This document shows positions 12,456-12,798 of a DNA stretch of 12,798 nucleotides, piece by piece; position 1 is the first letter of the stretch, and every line of letters starts with the position of its first letter. Source of the DNA: Deltaproteobacteria bacterium (lineage in GTDB: Bacteria > Desulfobacterota > SM23-61); assembly GCA_026388915.1 (NCBI GenBank), contig JAPLIW010000368.1, forward strand, positions 1 through 12,798. The letters are read 5' to 3'. The notes below the pieces were generated by a model. It was not told the DNA's origin. It saw nothing but the letters and a program-made list of their open reading frames with translations, and searched no databases. Both the position numbers and the translations under genes were made by a program.

Positions 12456-12798
12456 TTAATATCTCTCCCCCACCAGCTTCTTCTTCAGCTCCCCGATGGC
12501 CCACGTGGGGTTCAGGGACTTGGGACAGATGGTGCAGTTAAAGATGGTGTGGCAGCGCCACAGGCCGTAGCGGGTGTTCAGAACCGGCACCCTCTCGGCA
12601 AATCCCTCATCCCGGGAATCGAAAACATACCGGTAAGCCTTTAGCAGCGCTGCCGGCCCCAGGAAGTCGGGGTTGGCCCAGTAGGAGGGACAGGAGGAAG
12701 TGCAGGCCCCGCAGAGGATGCACTCGTAGGAGCAGTCGATCTTCTTCCGGTCCTCGACGGACTGGTAACGCTCCTTGTCCGTGGGCGGCGTGCCGGCG
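12456..12798 (-). CDS. sdhB: Succinate dehydrogenase/fumarate reductase iron-sulfur subunit, C-terminal 113 residues (5' truncated by window)
   Basis: The minus-strand frame enters at the window end and stops at TAA (complement of 12456-12458). It carries the C-terminal ferredoxin domain of SdhB/FrdB: YECILCGACTSSCPSYW (visible residues 24-40), with C26, C29 and C32 as [4Fe-4S] ligands and C36 as the first [3Fe-4S] ligand. Then comes WRCHTIFNCTICPKSLNP (80-97), with C82 and C88 for the 3Fe cluster and C91-Pro closing the 4Fe cluster. The conserved NPTWAIGELKKKL tail follows. The spacing C88-x2-C91 is one residue shorter than the usual C-x3-CP. This subunit passes electrons between the flavoprotein and the quinone site. 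It heads the visible minus-strand run sdhB-sucC-thiolase-DUF35; the flavoprotein and anchor genes are not in view. Confidence 0.93.
   Translation of the reverse strand, partial: AGTPPTDKERYQSVEDRKKIDCSYECILCGACTSSCPSYWANPDFLGPAALLKAYRYVFDSRDEGFAERVPVLNTRYGLWRCHTIFNCTICPKSLNPTWAIGELKKKLVGERY

Noticed and set aside
11862..12644. 260-residue plus-strand frame across sucC, the repeat spacer and sdhB
   Set aside because: It crosses two real minus-strand genes and the palindromes between them, so it cannot be a conserved protein.
1..12798. CRISPR arrays, tRNA/rRNA genes, transposases, phage or toxin-antitoxin genes
   Set aside because: Looked for on both strands and not seen; the only repeats are the short intergenic ones listed.

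Overview
The window is GC-rich bacterial DNA carrying 13 protein-coding genes, two of them cut by the window edges. No RNA gene, transposase, phage gene or CRISPR array was seen. The gene content points to an anaerobic or facultatively anaerobic, acid- or amino-acid-oxidising bacterium. It includes a branched-chain-amino-acid type ABC importer, an acyl-CoA dehydrogenase beside a FixCX/EtfBA electron-transfer set, a thiolase with a DUF35 Zn-ribbon partner, sucC, and an SdhB/FrdB iron-sulfur subunit. Together with the G-rich and palindromic intergenic repeats, this looks most like the Desulfobacterota (former Deltaproteobacteria). That placement is inference from gene style, not a phylogeny.

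Plus strand, 1-3763: the 3' end of a periplasmic substrate-binding protein, a repeat-filled spacer, then livH-livM-livG-livF. The last four are tightly packed, with overlapping starts and stops. LivG has an unusual ABC signature segment, while LivF is canonical there. A 729-nt stretch without a gene follows (3764-4492). It holds a hexamer tandem repeat and several hairpins, and it probably contains the promoter and leader of the next unit.

Plus strand, 4493-9220: acyl-CoA dehydrogenase, fixC, fixX, etfB, etfA. Electrons taken from an acyl-CoA by the dehydrogenase would pass to EtfBA and then through FixC/FixX to the quinone pool. If the EtfBA pair is of the bifurcating type, electrons could instead be exchanged among NADH, quinone and a low-potential carrier. 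The acyl-CoA dehydrogenase appears to lack the catalytic glutamate at both known positions. A strong bidirectional hairpin (9227-9261) closes this block.

Minus strand, 12798-9373 (convergent): SdhB/FrdB C-terminus, a spacer with two REP-like palindromes and a heptamer repeat, sucC without an adjacent sucD, an SCP2-type thiolase, and a DUF35 Zn-ribbon protein translationally coupled to it. The thiolase + DUF35 pair resembles known two-component thiolases such as BbsAB of anaerobic toluene degradation, which releases succinyl-CoA. The neighbouring sucC and succinate dehydrogenase would handle exactly that product. This link is attractive but inferred.

No wholly new system is evident. The points most worth checking are the missing catalytic base in the acyl-CoA dehydrogenase, the shortened cysteine spacing in SdhB, the asymmetric LivG/LivF ATPase pair, and the thiolase-DUF35-sucC-sdh cluster.
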